IMG/VR virus record: IMGVR_UViG_3300042559_002283
Location: 1-64,000 of that record
Length of the DNA stretch: 64,000 nucleotides
DNA from: a virus
Direction: 5' to 3' (one strand)
Shown here: piece by piece, positions 53,718 to 62,022 of the stretch
How the letters are laid out: each line of letters opens with the position of its first letter
How positions within the stretch are numbered: position 1 is the first letter of the stretch
Notes under the pieces: model-generated
The model's database searches: none
Told to the model about the DNA's origin: nothing
The model's input: the letters and a program-made list of their open reading frames with translations, nothing else
Program-made: the position numbers and the translations under genes

Positions 53718-54443
53718 GTGAACACCGTTCAAGATTATCAGGGCAGCCCCAGTGAGCACTCACTCAAGAGTGCTACTCGCTGCATTGACATGAGCAAGGC
53801 CCTTGATTATCATGGCAGTCCTGGTGAGCACATTCTCAAGAGTGCTGCTCGCTGCATTGACATGAGCAAGACACAAGCCTGTGCGGTGCGACTGCATTTC
53901 AACGACGTTGAGCTGGTCATCGACCACACCATGACTGTGGATGAGATTGCCGAACGGTATGATCAGGAGCGTGTGTTGGCTGCCCAACGTTGGCGAGATA
54001 GTGATGCTGGGCGGCAAGTGATGCAGGAACTGGAAGATATCAGAGCAAGTCATCAAAGCCGGCATGACAAGCTCATGGCTGTGCTGTGGGACGTGGCAAG
54101 CGACGAGAGCAAGCTGATGGATTGGCTCTACGATTTCAGCGACGCCGCTGACCATGTGGGAGTAGAGGGCAAAGACTTTCAGCGAGTCAGCAGTGTGCTC
54201 GAGCTGCACGGGTATGTGGAAAATGACTGTGTGGGCTGGGACAAATGTCAGTTTGAAAATCCACGTGTCATGGCTCGCTACATTGCAGGGCAGGCGCTGA
54301 ACTGCATGAAACGCATGAACATGGGACCACATCCTATGACACAAAGCTTTGTGGAAAAATACCATGCGCTGACAAAACTCATTGACAGCCGAGCTATCCC
54401 TGCTATACTGAGTCCGGAAGCAAGGAAACTGTGTGATGACTGA
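53718..54443 (+). CDS. hypothetical early protein with duplicated N-terminal motif
   Basis: 241 residues from GTG behind AAGGAG. Two 24-residue copies (DYQGSPSEHSLKSATRCIDM and DYHGSPGEHILKSAARCIDM) open the protein, followed by a helical body (MTVDEIAERYDQERVLAAQR). The repeated motif could be a short binding element. No family. Confidence 0.65.
   Translation: MNTVQDYQGSPSEHSLKSATRCIDMSKALDYHGSPGEHILKSAARCIDMSKTQACAVRLHFNDVELVIDHTMTVDEIAERYDQERVLAAQRWRDSDAGRQVMQELEDIRASHQSRHDKLMAVLWDVASDESKLMDWLYDFSDAADHVGVEGKDFQRVSSVLELHGYVENDCVGWDKCQFENPRVMARYIAGQALNCMKRMNMGPHPMTQSFVEKYHALTKLIDSRAIPAILSPEARKLCDD
53733..53876 (+). repeat. 72-bp tandem duplication in the coding sequence
   Basis: Two copies of a 72-bp unit (53733-53804 and 53805-53876) differ by scattered substitutions and keep the frame. 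Confidence 0.8.
54382..54409 (+). promoter_or_regulatory. sigma70-type early promoter inside the preceding gene
   Basis: TTGACA, 16-nt spacer ending TGC, TATACT. Confidence 0.75.
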
Positions 54444-54819
54444 CTCTGTATCTCGGTATCTCAGCACCTGGCAGGGCAACCGGCTGCTGGAAAAGCACAG
54501 CCTGGATGATGAAGGCACATGGCGAGTGCGTGGTGAAGATCCCAACCCTGACATGGGCGGGCATCATCATGAACCTGAGCTGGGTGTGTTTGAAGGTCGC
54601 TTGCGTGATATCATTGGGTATGCGGTACACCTGCCAGATTTCTACACTTGGGGAGCCGGTGGATCAATCGAACGCCATGTGCCCAAGCGGGTGATGAAGA
54701 TCACGGCCCTCAGTGTGCGAGAACTGAATGAAAAGCGTGAGCGTATTCGAGCTCTAGAGGAAGAGAAGAGTCGGATCGAACGCGAAATCGCATCAATCAA
54801 GAACGAGATAGGAGAGTAA
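54436..54819 (+). CDS. hypothetical early protein with C-terminal coiled coil
   Basis: 127 residues (MTDSVSRYLSTWQGNRLLEK). Histidine cluster (GGHHHEPELG) and a coiled-coil end (LNEKRERIRALEEEKSRIER). Overlaps the previous gene by 8 nt. Unknown role. Confidence 0.65.
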   Translation: MTDSVSRYLSTWQGNRLLEKHSLDDEGTWRVRGEDPNPDMGGHHHEPELGVFEGRLRDIIGYAVHLPDFYTWGAGGSIERHVPKRVMKITALSVRELNEKRERIRALEEEKSRIEREIASIKNEIGE

Positions 54820-54820
54820 C

Positions 54821-55033
54821 ATGAGCAAGCTGGTTCCCGTTGCCCGGCACACGCCCACTGTGTTTGTGCGGAGTGATCTGGTGGTGAGTATGGAGATTGT
54901 GGACTATGGCTCACATGCAGAGCCACAAATTTCTCTCACCCTTGGCACAATGGTGAGTGAGCGGTTTGACTCTGTCTCTGGGGCTTCTGAAGCCGCGGTG
55001 CGCATCTGCAATGTGTGCAATGAGGCTAAGTGA
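54821..55033 (+). CDS. small early protein
   Basis: 70 residues behind AGGAGAG (MSKLVPVARHTPTVFVRSDL), ending RICNVCNEAK with C-x2-C. Unknown. Confidence 0.6.
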   Translation: MSKLVPVARHTPTVFVRSDLVVSMEIVDYGSHAEPQISLTLGTMVSERFDSVSGASEAAVRICNVCNEAK

Positions 55034-55260
55034 TGACTCCGTTTGATCCGTCCACTGAATGGACAGTGGTCTCACCAGGTGTGATTGAGCTACCTACCAC
55101 CGGCATCACAATCCAACTCATGCCCAACTGGAGCACAGGTCATCGCTATCAAGTGATGTGGAACCATCGAGAAATCTCTCGCACTGCCACTCTTGACTTT
55201 GCCAAACTCGAGGCTCAACAATGGCTGAGAGAACTGTTGGCTATGGGAATGGAACCATGA
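55033..55260 (+). CDS. small early protein
   Basis: 75 residues starting in TGATG (MTPFDPSTEWTVVSPGVIEL). Beta-rich, then a helix (KLEAQQWLRELLAMG). Unknown. Confidence 0.6.
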   Translation: MTPFDPSTEWTVVSPGVIELPTTGITIQLMPNWSTGHRYQVMWNHREISRTATLDFAKLEAQQWLRELLAMGMEP

Positions 55261-55601
55261 GCACGCTTGGTGAACGCATGGTGGAGGCGGCGGCGCGGGC
55301 GATCTATCACGCCCATCTGCGCGAGGAAGCCACCCTATGGGATGATTTGGTAGCGGGCTACAGTGATAAGCCCGGCACGCTCGGGTATCGGGCGCTTCAA
55401 CGTTGTCGTACCCAAGCCCGCGCTGCTCTCGCCGATGCCCTCGCTGTGGCGGATGGGGATAAGGTAGTGTTGACGAGAGTGCCAGATGACGTGACTGAAA
55501 GTGATGCCCCTAAGTGCATGGGGACGGTGGATGGACTGGCTTGGTCTTTGGGATACTACGCTTGCCGATGCATTACGCTAAAGGAGAGGGTGACGCTGTG
55601 A
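55257..55601 (+). CDS. hypothetical early protein
   Basis: 114 residues, ATGA start overlap (MSTLGERMVEAAARAIYHAH). Helical, alanine/arginine-rich (LQRCRTQARAALADALAVAD), as in small phage proteins of unknown role with high GC. Confidence 0.6.
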   Translation: MSTLGERMVEAAARAIYHAHLREEATLWDDLVAGYSDKPGTLGYRALQRCRTQARAALADALAVADGDKVVLTRVPDDVTESDAPKCMGTVDGLAWSLGYYACRCITLKERVTL

Positions 55602-55939
55602 GCGAGTTTAGTGACGACTATGATCCCAGGAAGGATCCCACTATCTCGGCTGAACTCCTGCTAGAGTATGAGCGTGAGGAAGAGGCCTATGATGAGGCTC
55701 GCGGACGGTTCAATTCTGTTCTCAAAAAGATCCGAGCTCATCGACTCACGTCATTGACAGAGATGCCTGAGTGTTCTGAATGCAGTGCTGGCATTGTGCG
55801 CAACAAGTGTGCCCTAGAGCTAGATTACTATAGCTGCCCGCGGCATGAGCAGGTGGAAGACTATGGTGGCTCAGAAGCCCTCATGCGCCACTTCAAAATT
55901 GGCCGCTATCGAGAAGACCTTGGGAACAACGCAGCATGA
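55598..55939 (+). CDS. hypothetical protein with possible zinc site
   Basis: 113 residues from GTG in a GTGA overlap with AAAGGAGAG upstream (MSEFSDDYDPRKDPTISAEL). Cysteines in PECSECSAGIVRNKC and YSCPRH could bind zinc. Confidence 0.6.
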   Translation: MSEFSDDYDPRKDPTISAELLLEYEREEEAYDEARGRFNSVLKKIRAHRLTSLTEMPECSECSAGIVRNKCALELDYYSCPRHEQVEDYGGSEALMRHFKIGRYREDLGNNAA

Positions 55940-56232
55940 CCACAGTGTATCGAATTCGCCACAAGCCCACGGGCATGTATTTCTGTCCCAGCCGAGAGAT
56001 CAAGATCAAGCTGGAGGGAGACAGCATTTGGCGGGCAAACGGTCGCTACATCAAAAGCAATCTCAGCAAGGACGGCAAGGCTTATGTGCGCCGGCCCACC
56101 GTCAAGCAGATTGGAGGCTATTACTATACTCATGTGGGTGTGACACATGTGGATGATCTCAACCACGGCGTCATGGGCGAATACCGAATGCTGCGAGTTG
56201 TTCCCGAAGAGTGGGAAATTGAAGCTGTTTAG
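55936..56232 (+). CDS. hypothetical early protein
   Basis: 98 residues, ATGA overlap (MTTVYRIRHKPTGMYFCPSR). Basic, beta-rich (AYVRRPTVKQIGGYYYTHVG); unknown. Confidence 0.65.
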   Translation: MTTVYRIRHKPTGMYFCPSREIKIKLEGDSIWRANGRYIKSNLSKDGKAYVRRPTVKQIGGYYYTHVGVTHVDDLNHGVMGEYRMLRVVPEEWEIEAV

Positions 56233-56272
56233 TAAATGCACTCAACACACTTAGTTTGGAAGGAATGGAAGA

Positions 56273-56662
56273 ATGGTGCTGAGAGCTGAGGCTGCCGCCA
56301 AACAGGACATGGCACGTCGAGAAAAACTTGAACACATTGTTGAGCTGCCACTCAAGATTCTGTATCTGCAGGCTCGAGCGCATGCGATAGAAGTAGGTGT
56401 CAGCGTCAAGTTCAACCACACTGGAATCAGTGTGGTGTTTGTTTTTGATGATGATGGTGGTGATTGGCTGGCGTTGTATGCGAGCACAAGTGCCCTGGCC
56501 AACAGCACGCCGGAAGAGGTTGCGGCTGTGGAAGCCCGACTCAATTTTATAGCAGCTGAACAAGCTGAGGCAACAAAGCGTCAAAAGTTGGCAGAGCAAG
56601 CTGCCAGCAAGCTCACAGCTGAAGAGCTTGAGGCATTGTTGCAGGAATACAAAATCCTATGA
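56273..56662 (+). CDS. hypothetical early protein
   Basis: 129 residues behind AAGGAATGG. Charged helical ends around a beta core (VSVKFNHTGISVVFVFDDDG). The stop overlaps the next start (ATGA). Confidence 0.65.
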   Translation: MVLRAEAAAKQDMARREKLEHIVELPLKILYLQARAHAIEVGVSVKFNHTGISVVFVFDDDGGDWLALYASTSALANSTPEEVAAVEARLNFIAAEQAEATKRQKLAEQAASKLTAEELEALLQEYKIL

Positions 56663-56838
56663 CGCCTGAACAGAGAGCTCGCGAACTAGCACAATCAATT
56701 GATACCGAAGCACCTCGAATGCCCATGACTGTGTGGGACAGATTCATTCTCATAGCTGCACTAGCCTTGAGTGGCTACATGAGCTATCTGGTAATCACCA
56801 ACATCTACAAATTTGTATCTGTATTGTTTGTGGGATAA
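56659..56838 (+). CDS. 59-residue single-span membrane protein
   Basis: MTPEQRARELAQSIDTEAPR, then a helix (FILIAALALSGYMSYLVI) and a short tail. ATGA overlap before, TAATG overlap after, so clearly within an operon although short. Confidence 0.6.
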   Translation: MTPEQRARELAQSIDTEAPRMPMTVWDRFILIAALALSGYMSYLVITNIYKFVSVLFVG

Positions 56839-57197
56839 TGTGTGCCCGGTCCACAGTTGACCCAAGCGTCTACAGTCTCTATCCCTGTCCCTTCTGTGGA
56901 GAATCGGCTCGTCTAAACGAGTATTTTGACTACACCTACAATGATCCCTACGGCTACAGTGTGGAATGCGTGGACTGCGGATTGTGTCTTGACACTCATG
57001 ACACTGCTGAAGATGCAATTGCGGAATGGAACACTCGCTCACCAACTGAACAGGAAACAGTGCTGGTCCGCCAACTGGAGTTAGCCCAAGCTCGTGTAAG
57101 GGAGTTGGAAAGCTGGCTGACCAAGGTGGCCATTGGCACATGGAACGACATTGACACGGTAGTCAGCCACGCACAAAAATTGAAAAATAGTGGTTGA
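56838..57197 (+). CDS. Lar-like (restriction-alleviation family) zinc-finger protein
   Basis: 119 residues. YPCPFCGESARL, VECVDCGLCLDTHD and AEDAIAEWNTRSP reproduce the Lar-family pattern: two C-x2-C knuckles followed by an EAIxxWNxR helix. Named for the Rac-prophage Lar protein, which reduces type I restriction; most relatives are untested. C-terminal coiled coil is extra. Starts in TAATG. Confidence 0.72.
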   Translation: MCARSTVDPSVYSLYPCPFCGESARLNEYFDYTYNDPYGYSVECVDCGLCLDTHDTAEDAIAEWNTRSPTEQETVLVRQLELAQARVRELESWLTKVAIGTWNDIDTVVSHAQKLKNSG

Positions 57198-57221
57198 CAC
57201 CAGCACAAAATATGTTATGTT
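57194..57221 (+). promoter_or_regulatory. sigma70-type early promoter
   Basis: TTGACA, 16-nt spacer, TATGTT. Confidence 0.65.
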
Positions 57222-57253
57222 GCTGGCACATTGTTTTGGAAAGGTCTAGCGTG

Positions 57254-57547
57254 ATGAACACTCTTGCCTCTATGTGGAATCAGATGTTTGGTATTCGCGC
57301 AGAACTTATGCGCATCCAAACGAGCCTTGACAACCACCTGTTCTTTCTCTCCAATCGAGAGAAGGTTGTAGCCAGCACTCTTGAGCGTTTGAGCCAGGTG
57401 CGAGAGCGCAACCCTGATTCAGCTGATAGGCTAGCACGCCTGGAAGAGATTTTCCTGAGCCGCGTTACCAATGCCAAAAACATGAGCGAAGTGTCCTCCA
57501 CCCTGGGCAAGCTCTTGAAGACCTTGGATCGCGAGCGGCTCGACTAA
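57254..57547 (+). CDS. helical early protein
   Basis: 97 residues from ATG 57254 behind GGAAAGG (MNTLASMWNQMFGIRAELMR). Almost wholly helical; serine/arginine/leucine heptads suggest a coiled coil. Unknown. Confidence 0.65.
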   Translation: MNTLASMWNQMFGIRAELMRIQTSLDNHLFFLSNREKVVASTLERLSQVRERNPDSADRLARLEEIFLSRVTNAKNMSEVSSTLGKLLKTLDRERLD

Positions 57548-57563
57548 ATCCCACTAGTTTGGG

Positions 57564-57591
57564 TTGACATAACCTACAAGTCTGCTATAGT
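57564..57591 (+). promoter_or_regulatory. sigma70-type early promoter for rIIA
   Basis: TTGACA, 16-nt spacer ending TGC, TATAGT. Confidence 0.85.
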
Positions 57592-57621
57592 CACCACACA
57601 ACAGAGAACAAGGATACTCTA

Positions 57622-59709
57622 GTGCGTATCACCAACAACACACAGACTCTGGAGCGAGGCGGAGTAGGCGAAGAGACCACTTTCCGCATCAAGGCCAATG
57701 CTCGTGCATTCAGCATCCTGTCGAGTAATCTCTATGCTGACAAGATCAAGGCTGTGATCCGCGAGCTCTCTTGCAATGCCTGGGACAGCCATGTGGCTGC
57801 TGGCAAGCAGGACACACCTTTTGATGTGCATCTGCCCAACAGCATGGAGCCTTGGTTCTCTGTGACCGACTACGGCCTGGGTCTCAGTCATGAGCAGGTG
57901 ATGGACCTATACACAACCTATTTCAGTTCCAGTAAGACCGAAAGCAACGACTATGTGGGTGCGCTGGGCCTGGGCAGCAAATCTCCCTTCGCCTACACAA
58001 ATGGCTTTGATGTTGTAAGCACCTTCAATGGTGAGCAGCACAGCTATGCCATGTTCATCAATGAGGCAGGCGAGCCGAGTGTAGCCAAGCTGGGGGTGCA
58101 AAACACCACTGCGCCCAATGGTGTGATGGTGAAGCTGCCTGTGAAGCGTGACGACATGGGCAACTTTTGCCAGACGGCAGAGCAAGTGTTCATGTGGTTT
58201 ACCAATCAGCCAGTGGTGTGTGGTAACAACAACTACAGGCAGCGATCCATCACTCGAACTCAAGAGGGAGATGGTTGGTATCTTCGAGACGAAGATCGCT
58301 ATTATCGCAGCGGTGCTGTGGCACGGATGGGCAGTGTTGCCTATCCCATCAAAAGCAGCCAGCTCAACAATCGCTTCACTAGCCTGATCCATCTACCACT
58401 GGTGATTGAATTCAACATTGGTGAGCTGGATGTGGCTGCTAGCCGTGAAGAACTCAGCTACGATCCCACCACCATTGCTGTTCTCGAGAGCAAGCTGGAC
58501 CAAGTGCTCCAGAACATTCGTGATGTGGTCAACAAGCAGTTTGAAGAAGCACCAACTCTTTGGGCAGCTCGGTGCCTCTACCACCAGCTGTGGCATCGAA
58601 ACTATCACACGCGGGGTTTGATCCAAGTTTTGAACTCTGCTGGTGTCTATCCCAAGTGGCAGGGAGAGGATATTTCAGCAAATGATTTTTATGCCAAGAC
58701 CCTTACTGAAAATCTTGCGGTTGTGTTGCACCATGTTCGAGACAGTGGGCGTCGAGAACAGGCCCGATACATCACAACCTCCAATGAAGTGACGTTTTTT
58801 CGGCAAGACTGCGTTGACACCACCAGCCGAGTTGGGCTTTGGCTAAAGGCTGAGCAAAAGGCAGGTCGACACCCGCGAGCCCATATCATCACCGGCGAAG
58901 ATGATGTTGTTGCCCAAGTGCTGGCCCAACTGGGCAATCCTCCAATTCAAAGCGCCAAGAGCTTGACACGTGCTGAACGTGTGGTAATGAAGTTCAAGGG
59001 TGCAGTATGGGTTGGCCGCGCAAGCATTTGGGGTCGAGTGCGCAAGAGTGATAACTGGGGCAATGAGAAGGAGCTTACTACTTCGCAGGGGGGGCTATAT
59101 GTGCAGATTGACGTACTGGACCCTGTAAGCCCAGATGGGCAGGACGTGGCCATGGGTGATCTAGTGCGTGGAATGGTTGGGCTTGGTATCATCAAGAGCG
59201 CAACTGAGATCTGGGGCATCAACAAAACCAATGTCAAGAAGATTGTTGGTGAGCCCAAGTGGATTGAGTTTACCAGCTGGGCTCACCAAGAGGTCCAGAA
59301 GTTTATTGACAACGGCAAGTGGAAGGACCGTGTGGTTGCCACTGGGTTGATCAACAGCTTTGTTCAGGCAGCTGGCAACAACCAATCCAATTGGCAGGTG
59401 TTTGCCAAGCATGAGAACGTGATTGGACGTATGGTACGCGAGTGGAATCAGCACACAGATGTGCTGAGCAAGGCCAAATCCAAGAACATGGATATTACTA
59501 TACAGGATCTCACACTGGCAGCTCGTTCAATTGGTGTGGACATCAAGGGCATCCGGCCCGACACTGCCCATGTGGACCTATTGTTTGACGAGATCAAGGC
59601 CCGGTATCCTCTCATGCGCTTTGCGTTCGGACTACGCAACGAGCCGTTGACCCCCTTTGTGGAGTATGTGGAGTCAATTGACAAAAACTCTCCACAAAAT
59701 AACACTTGA
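57622..59709 (+). CDS. rIIA: rIIA-like protein (GHKL-type ATPase fold)
   Basis: 695 residues (T4 rIIA 725) from GTG behind AAGGA. GHKL motifs: N-box AVIRELSCNAWDSHV, G1 VTDYGLGLS, G2 GALGLGSKSPFAYTNGF, then a transducer-like NIGELDVAASREELSYD. In T4 the rII pair is membrane-associated, needed for growth on lambda lysogens and linked to lysis timing and superinfection response. Followed directly by its partner. C-terminal third unassigned. Confidence 0.88.
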   Translation: MRITNNTQTLERGGVGEETTFRIKANARAFSILSSNLYADKIKAVIRELSCNAWDSHVAAGKQDTPFDVHLPNSMEPWFSVTDYGLGLSHEQVMDLYTTYFSSSKTESNDYVGALGLGSKSPFAYTNGFDVVSTFNGEQHSYAMFINEAGEPSVAKLGVQNTTAPNGVMVKLPVKRDDMGNFCQTAEQVFMWFTNQPVVCGNNNYRQRSITRTQEGDGWYLRDEDRYYRSGAVARMGSVAYPIKSSQLNNRFTSLIHLPLVIEFNIGELDVAASREELSYDPTTIAVLESKLDQVLQNIRDVVNKQFEEAPTLWAARCLYHQLWHRNYHTRGLIQVLNSAGVYPKWQGEDISANDFYAKTLTENLAVVLHHVRDSGRREQARYITTSNEVTFFRQDCVDTTSRVGLWLKAEQKAGRHPRAHIITGEDDVVAQVLAQLGNPPIQSAKSLTRAERVVMKFKGAVWVGRASIWGRVRKSDNWGNEKELTTSQGGLYVQIDVLDPVSPDGQDVAMGDLVRGMVGLGIIKSATEIWGINKTNVKKIVGEPKWIEFTSWAHQEVQKFIDNGKWKDRVVATGLINSFVQAAGNNQSNWQVFAKHENVIGRMVREWNQHTDVLSKAKSKNMDITIQDLTLAARSIGVDIKGIRPDTAHVDLLFDEIKARYPLMRFAFGLRNEPLTPFVEYVESIDKNSPQNNT

Positions 59710-59734
59710 CACTATTCCAACCTTATAATACATT
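59706..59734 (+). promoter_or_regulatory. sigma70-type early promoter for rIIB
   Basis: TTGACA with TACATT at a 17-nt spacing; a better-looking TATAAT sits only 12 nt from the -35, so the true -10 is uncertain. Confidence 0.5.
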
Positions 59735-59767
59735 CACTACTGTGAACAACCCGAAAGGAAACCTACA

Positions 59768-61096
59768 GTGAGCCTTCCTTATATCGCCGGACGTGACTTC
59801 CTTACTATCATGCACAACGGGGTAACCCATACTGTGCGTGAAGGCATGACCAACTACTTCAGCCTACGTGAAGCTGTTCGAGCCAAGGAGTGGGACCGTG
59901 TTCCTGATCTTCTTAGCCCAGCAAAGGCAGTTGAAACCTTTGGTGCTGGCACCATCAAAGTCGTGGATGGTGAAGTGCTGATGAATGGTCAGCCGCTGCA
60001 CAATGCTGTGACCCAGCGCATTCTGGAAATGGTAAGCGATGGCTTTGATGCTGCGCCGCTGACCCGCTTCCTGGAGAAGCTGATGCAGAACCCCAGCCGA
60101 ATTGCTGTTACTGAACTCTACGATTGGCTGGAGCGCACCAGCCTGCCCATTACTGAAGATGGTGACTTCCTGGCCTACAAGAAGGTGCGAGACGATTACG
60201 GCAGTTTTCATGACTATGGCAAGACCATGAACCGAGTGGGCGATAAGCCCAGCATGCCTCGCAATCAGGTGGATGACGTTCGGGACCGCACTTGCAGCTA
60301 CGGACTCCACTTCTGCAGCCTCAGCTACCTCCCTTGCTATCACGGTGGTCAAGGGCGTGTGATGATCGTGAAGATCAACCCCGCTGATGTAGTGAGCATC
60401 CCAAGCGACTACGACTTTGCCAAAGGCCGGGCCTGCACATATGAGGTAATTAGTGAGCACACTGCTGGTGAGGATCGCGAAGCGTTCTCTTCTCCGGTGG
60501 TTTCCAACCAGGGTGAGCCAGTGAAGAACGCTCGCACCAACACCTCAACTGCACAGGCTACGGCTGTGCTGGGTGTGGAGTTTGGGAACGCTGCTCGTGC
60601 AAAGCTGGTACAAGGGCTGGTGGATCAGGTTTCTCAACGCTACAGCGCAGGTCAAACCCGCAACCCAGAACAGGGTCGTGTGGATGGCTTTGACGATGCC
60701 TGGGACAACCGTGCACCTGACCTTGGACGATACCAAGGTAATGTCACCCGTGAGGCAGTGGACTACGCTCGGAGTTATTTCGAAGGCTACGACAAGTGCC
60801 GTGGAAACTCCAGCACTGTGACCACACCAGCGCCAACGGCAACAGTGGCTGACACTGGAATTTCTGTCGAGGACTTTGAGTATGAAGACGAGATCCAGCA
60901 GGCAGAGATCATCCGAGTGCTGAGCATGCCTGTGGGTTACCGCAAGCATGGTTACGACAATGGGTGGGATGAAGGCAACGTTGCTGGATGTAACCATGGT
61001 AAGGTTGGGCACTTCAATCTCTATGGTGCAGAAGAGGGCGGAAAAGGGTATCGGCGAGGCTACATTGACGGTTACCTCACTGGCTTCAACTTTTAA
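59768..61096 (+). CDS. rIIB: rIIB-like protein
   Basis: 442 residues, longer than T4 rIIB (312), from GTG behind GAAAGGAAA. The middle shows the rIIB-type segment LPITEDGDFLAYKKVRDDYG, NQVDDVRDRTCSYGLHFCSL, YHGGQGRVMIVKINPADVVS. The C-terminal about 140 residues are extra, with aromatic/glycine motifs (DGFDDAWDNRAP, GYDNGWDEGN, GYRRGYIDGYLTGF). Partner of the upstream rIIA. Confidence 0.85.
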   Translation: MSLPYIAGRDFLTIMHNGVTHTVREGMTNYFSLREAVRAKEWDRVPDLLSPAKAVETFGAGTIKVVDGEVLMNGQPLHNAVTQRILEMVSDGFDAAPLTRFLEKLMQNPSRIAVTELYDWLERTSLPITEDGDFLAYKKVRDDYGSFHDYGKTMNRVGDKPSMPRNQVDDVRDRTCSYGLHFCSLSYLPCYHGGQGRVMIVKINPADVVSIPSDYDFAKGRACTYEVISEHTAGEDREAFSSPVVSNQGEPVKNARTNTSTAQATAVLGVEFGNAARAKLVQGLVDQVSQRYSAGQTRNPEQGRVDGFDDAWDNRAPDLGRYQGNVTREAVDYARSYFEGYDKCRGNSSTVTTPAPTATVADTGISVEDFEYEDEIQQAEIIRVLSMPVGYRKHGYDNGWDEGNVAGCNHGKVGHFNLYGAEEGGKGYRRGYIDGYLTGFNF

Positions 61097-61107
61097 CAAC
61101 ACAAGCT

Positions 61108-61130
61108 GGGGGAAGCACCAAGCTTCCCCC
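61108..61130 (+). terminator. hairpin after rIIB
   Basis: GGGGGAAGC / GCTTCCCCC with a 5-nt loop; strong stem, no T-run. Might attenuate rather than end transcription into the next gene. Confidence 0.55.
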
Positions 61131-61153
61131 ACAACCTTTGAAAGGTCTCCCTT

Positions 61154-61684
61154 ATGTTTGTTTGGGAATTTCTAGCAGTTGGGGCTCTGGGCTTTTGGCT
61201 GCTGCTGGTGCTGAGTGCCATTCTCATGAGTGAGATGCTGGACAACGATGCACCAGGTTGGGCAACCATTGTTGCTATCGTGACTATGGCTGTGTTGGTT
61301 GTGTTTGGTGGCTTAAACCCCATCTCATACCTAACTGCACATCCTGGTGAGATTGTGCTGGGAATTGCAGCTTACTTCTTTGCTGGTGCTGTGTGGAGTT
61401 TGGTCAAATGGTATTTTTGGCTGGTCAAGCTGCGTCGGCGAATTGATGCCGGCGAGACGCAAGAACGTGTGCTCTATACTGCAGGTGTGCGTCAGTTTCC
61501 TCCAAACCCTGGCGATCACAAAAGTCGGATCATTGGATGGATTGCACTTTGGCCTGCCAGCATGCTGTGGACCGTTATCAACGATCCGGTTCGGCGCGCT
61601 GCGGAAGAGATCTACGCTCGTCTAGGTGGCACTTATCAAAGGATCAGCAACCGGGTGTTTCAAGGCTACAACAAAAAGGACTAA
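61154..61684 (+). CDS. polytopic membrane protein
   Basis: 176 residues behind GAAAGG. Helices: FLAVGALGFWLLLVLSAILM, WATIVAIVTMAVLVVFGGL, EIVLGIAAYFFAGAVWSLVK, IIGWIALWPASMLWTVI; basic loops (KLRRRIDAG). Unknown function; may sit with the rII proteins at the membrane. Confidence 0.7.
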   Translation: MFVWEFLAVGALGFWLLLVLSAILMSEMLDNDAPGWATIVAIVTMAVLVVFGGLNPISYLTAHPGEIVLGIAAYFFAGAVWSLVKWYFWLVKLRRRIDAGETQERVLYTAGVRQFPPNPGDHKSRIIGWIALWPASMLWTVINDPVRRAAEEIYARLGGTYQRISNRVFQGYNKKD

Positions 61685-61699
61685 TCTAAGAGGATATTG

Positions 61700-61891
61700 T
61701 TAAAATGGGGATGAGCAATCATCCCCATCCTTTTTTGACCAGTCTCCTAATATTTTCACATAAAGGATACGCACAGCTACGCCCAGTAGTTTTTGAATTT
61801 GGGTGTGTAGGTCATGTGTTCGATCAAGAGCGAATACCAAAGACTTCTGTGTCTTGTCACCAAGTTCAACTAATACAATATAATAATACAA
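61700..61891 (-). CDS. small hypothetical late protein
   Basis: 63 residues from TTG with GGGGAG 6-9 nt upstream (MYYYIVLVELGDKTQKSLVF; HDLHTQIQKLLGVAVRILYV). The minus frame looks natural, a late box precedes it, and its stop lies in the bidirectional terminator. No family known. Confidence 0.5.
   Translation of the reverse strand: MYYYIVLVELGDKTQKSLVFALDRTHDLHTQIQKLLGVAVRILYVKILGDWSKKDGDDCSSPF
61705..61736. terminator. Rho-independent terminator, bidirectional
   Basis: ATGGGGATG / CATCCCCAT stem with a 6-nt loop, then CCTTTTTT on + and TTTT on the minus strand. Confidence 0.88.
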
Positions 61892-61925
61892 GGGCAGTCT
61901 CCCCTGGTGATTTAACCATATTGGC

Positions 61926-61932
61926 TATTTAA
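61926..61932 (-). promoter_or_regulatory. T4-type late promoter box
   Basis: TTTAAATAG on the minus strand, 34 nt before TTG 61891. Confidence 0.45.
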
Positions 61933-61959
61933 ATTTTTCAAAAGCCGTGGAATTTCAAT

Positions 61960-61966
61960 TTAAATA
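61960..61966 (+). promoter_or_regulatory. possible late-type box upstream of the polymerase gene
   Basis: ATTTAAATATCC, 56 nt before ATG 62023. No sigma70 promoter is evident here, so polymerase expression class is uncertain. Confidence 0.35.
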
Positions 61967-62022
61967 TCCTGCAGGTTGCCAAGTGCAGCCTTCTCATTAC
62001 ATTGAAATTTCCATAGGCACTG

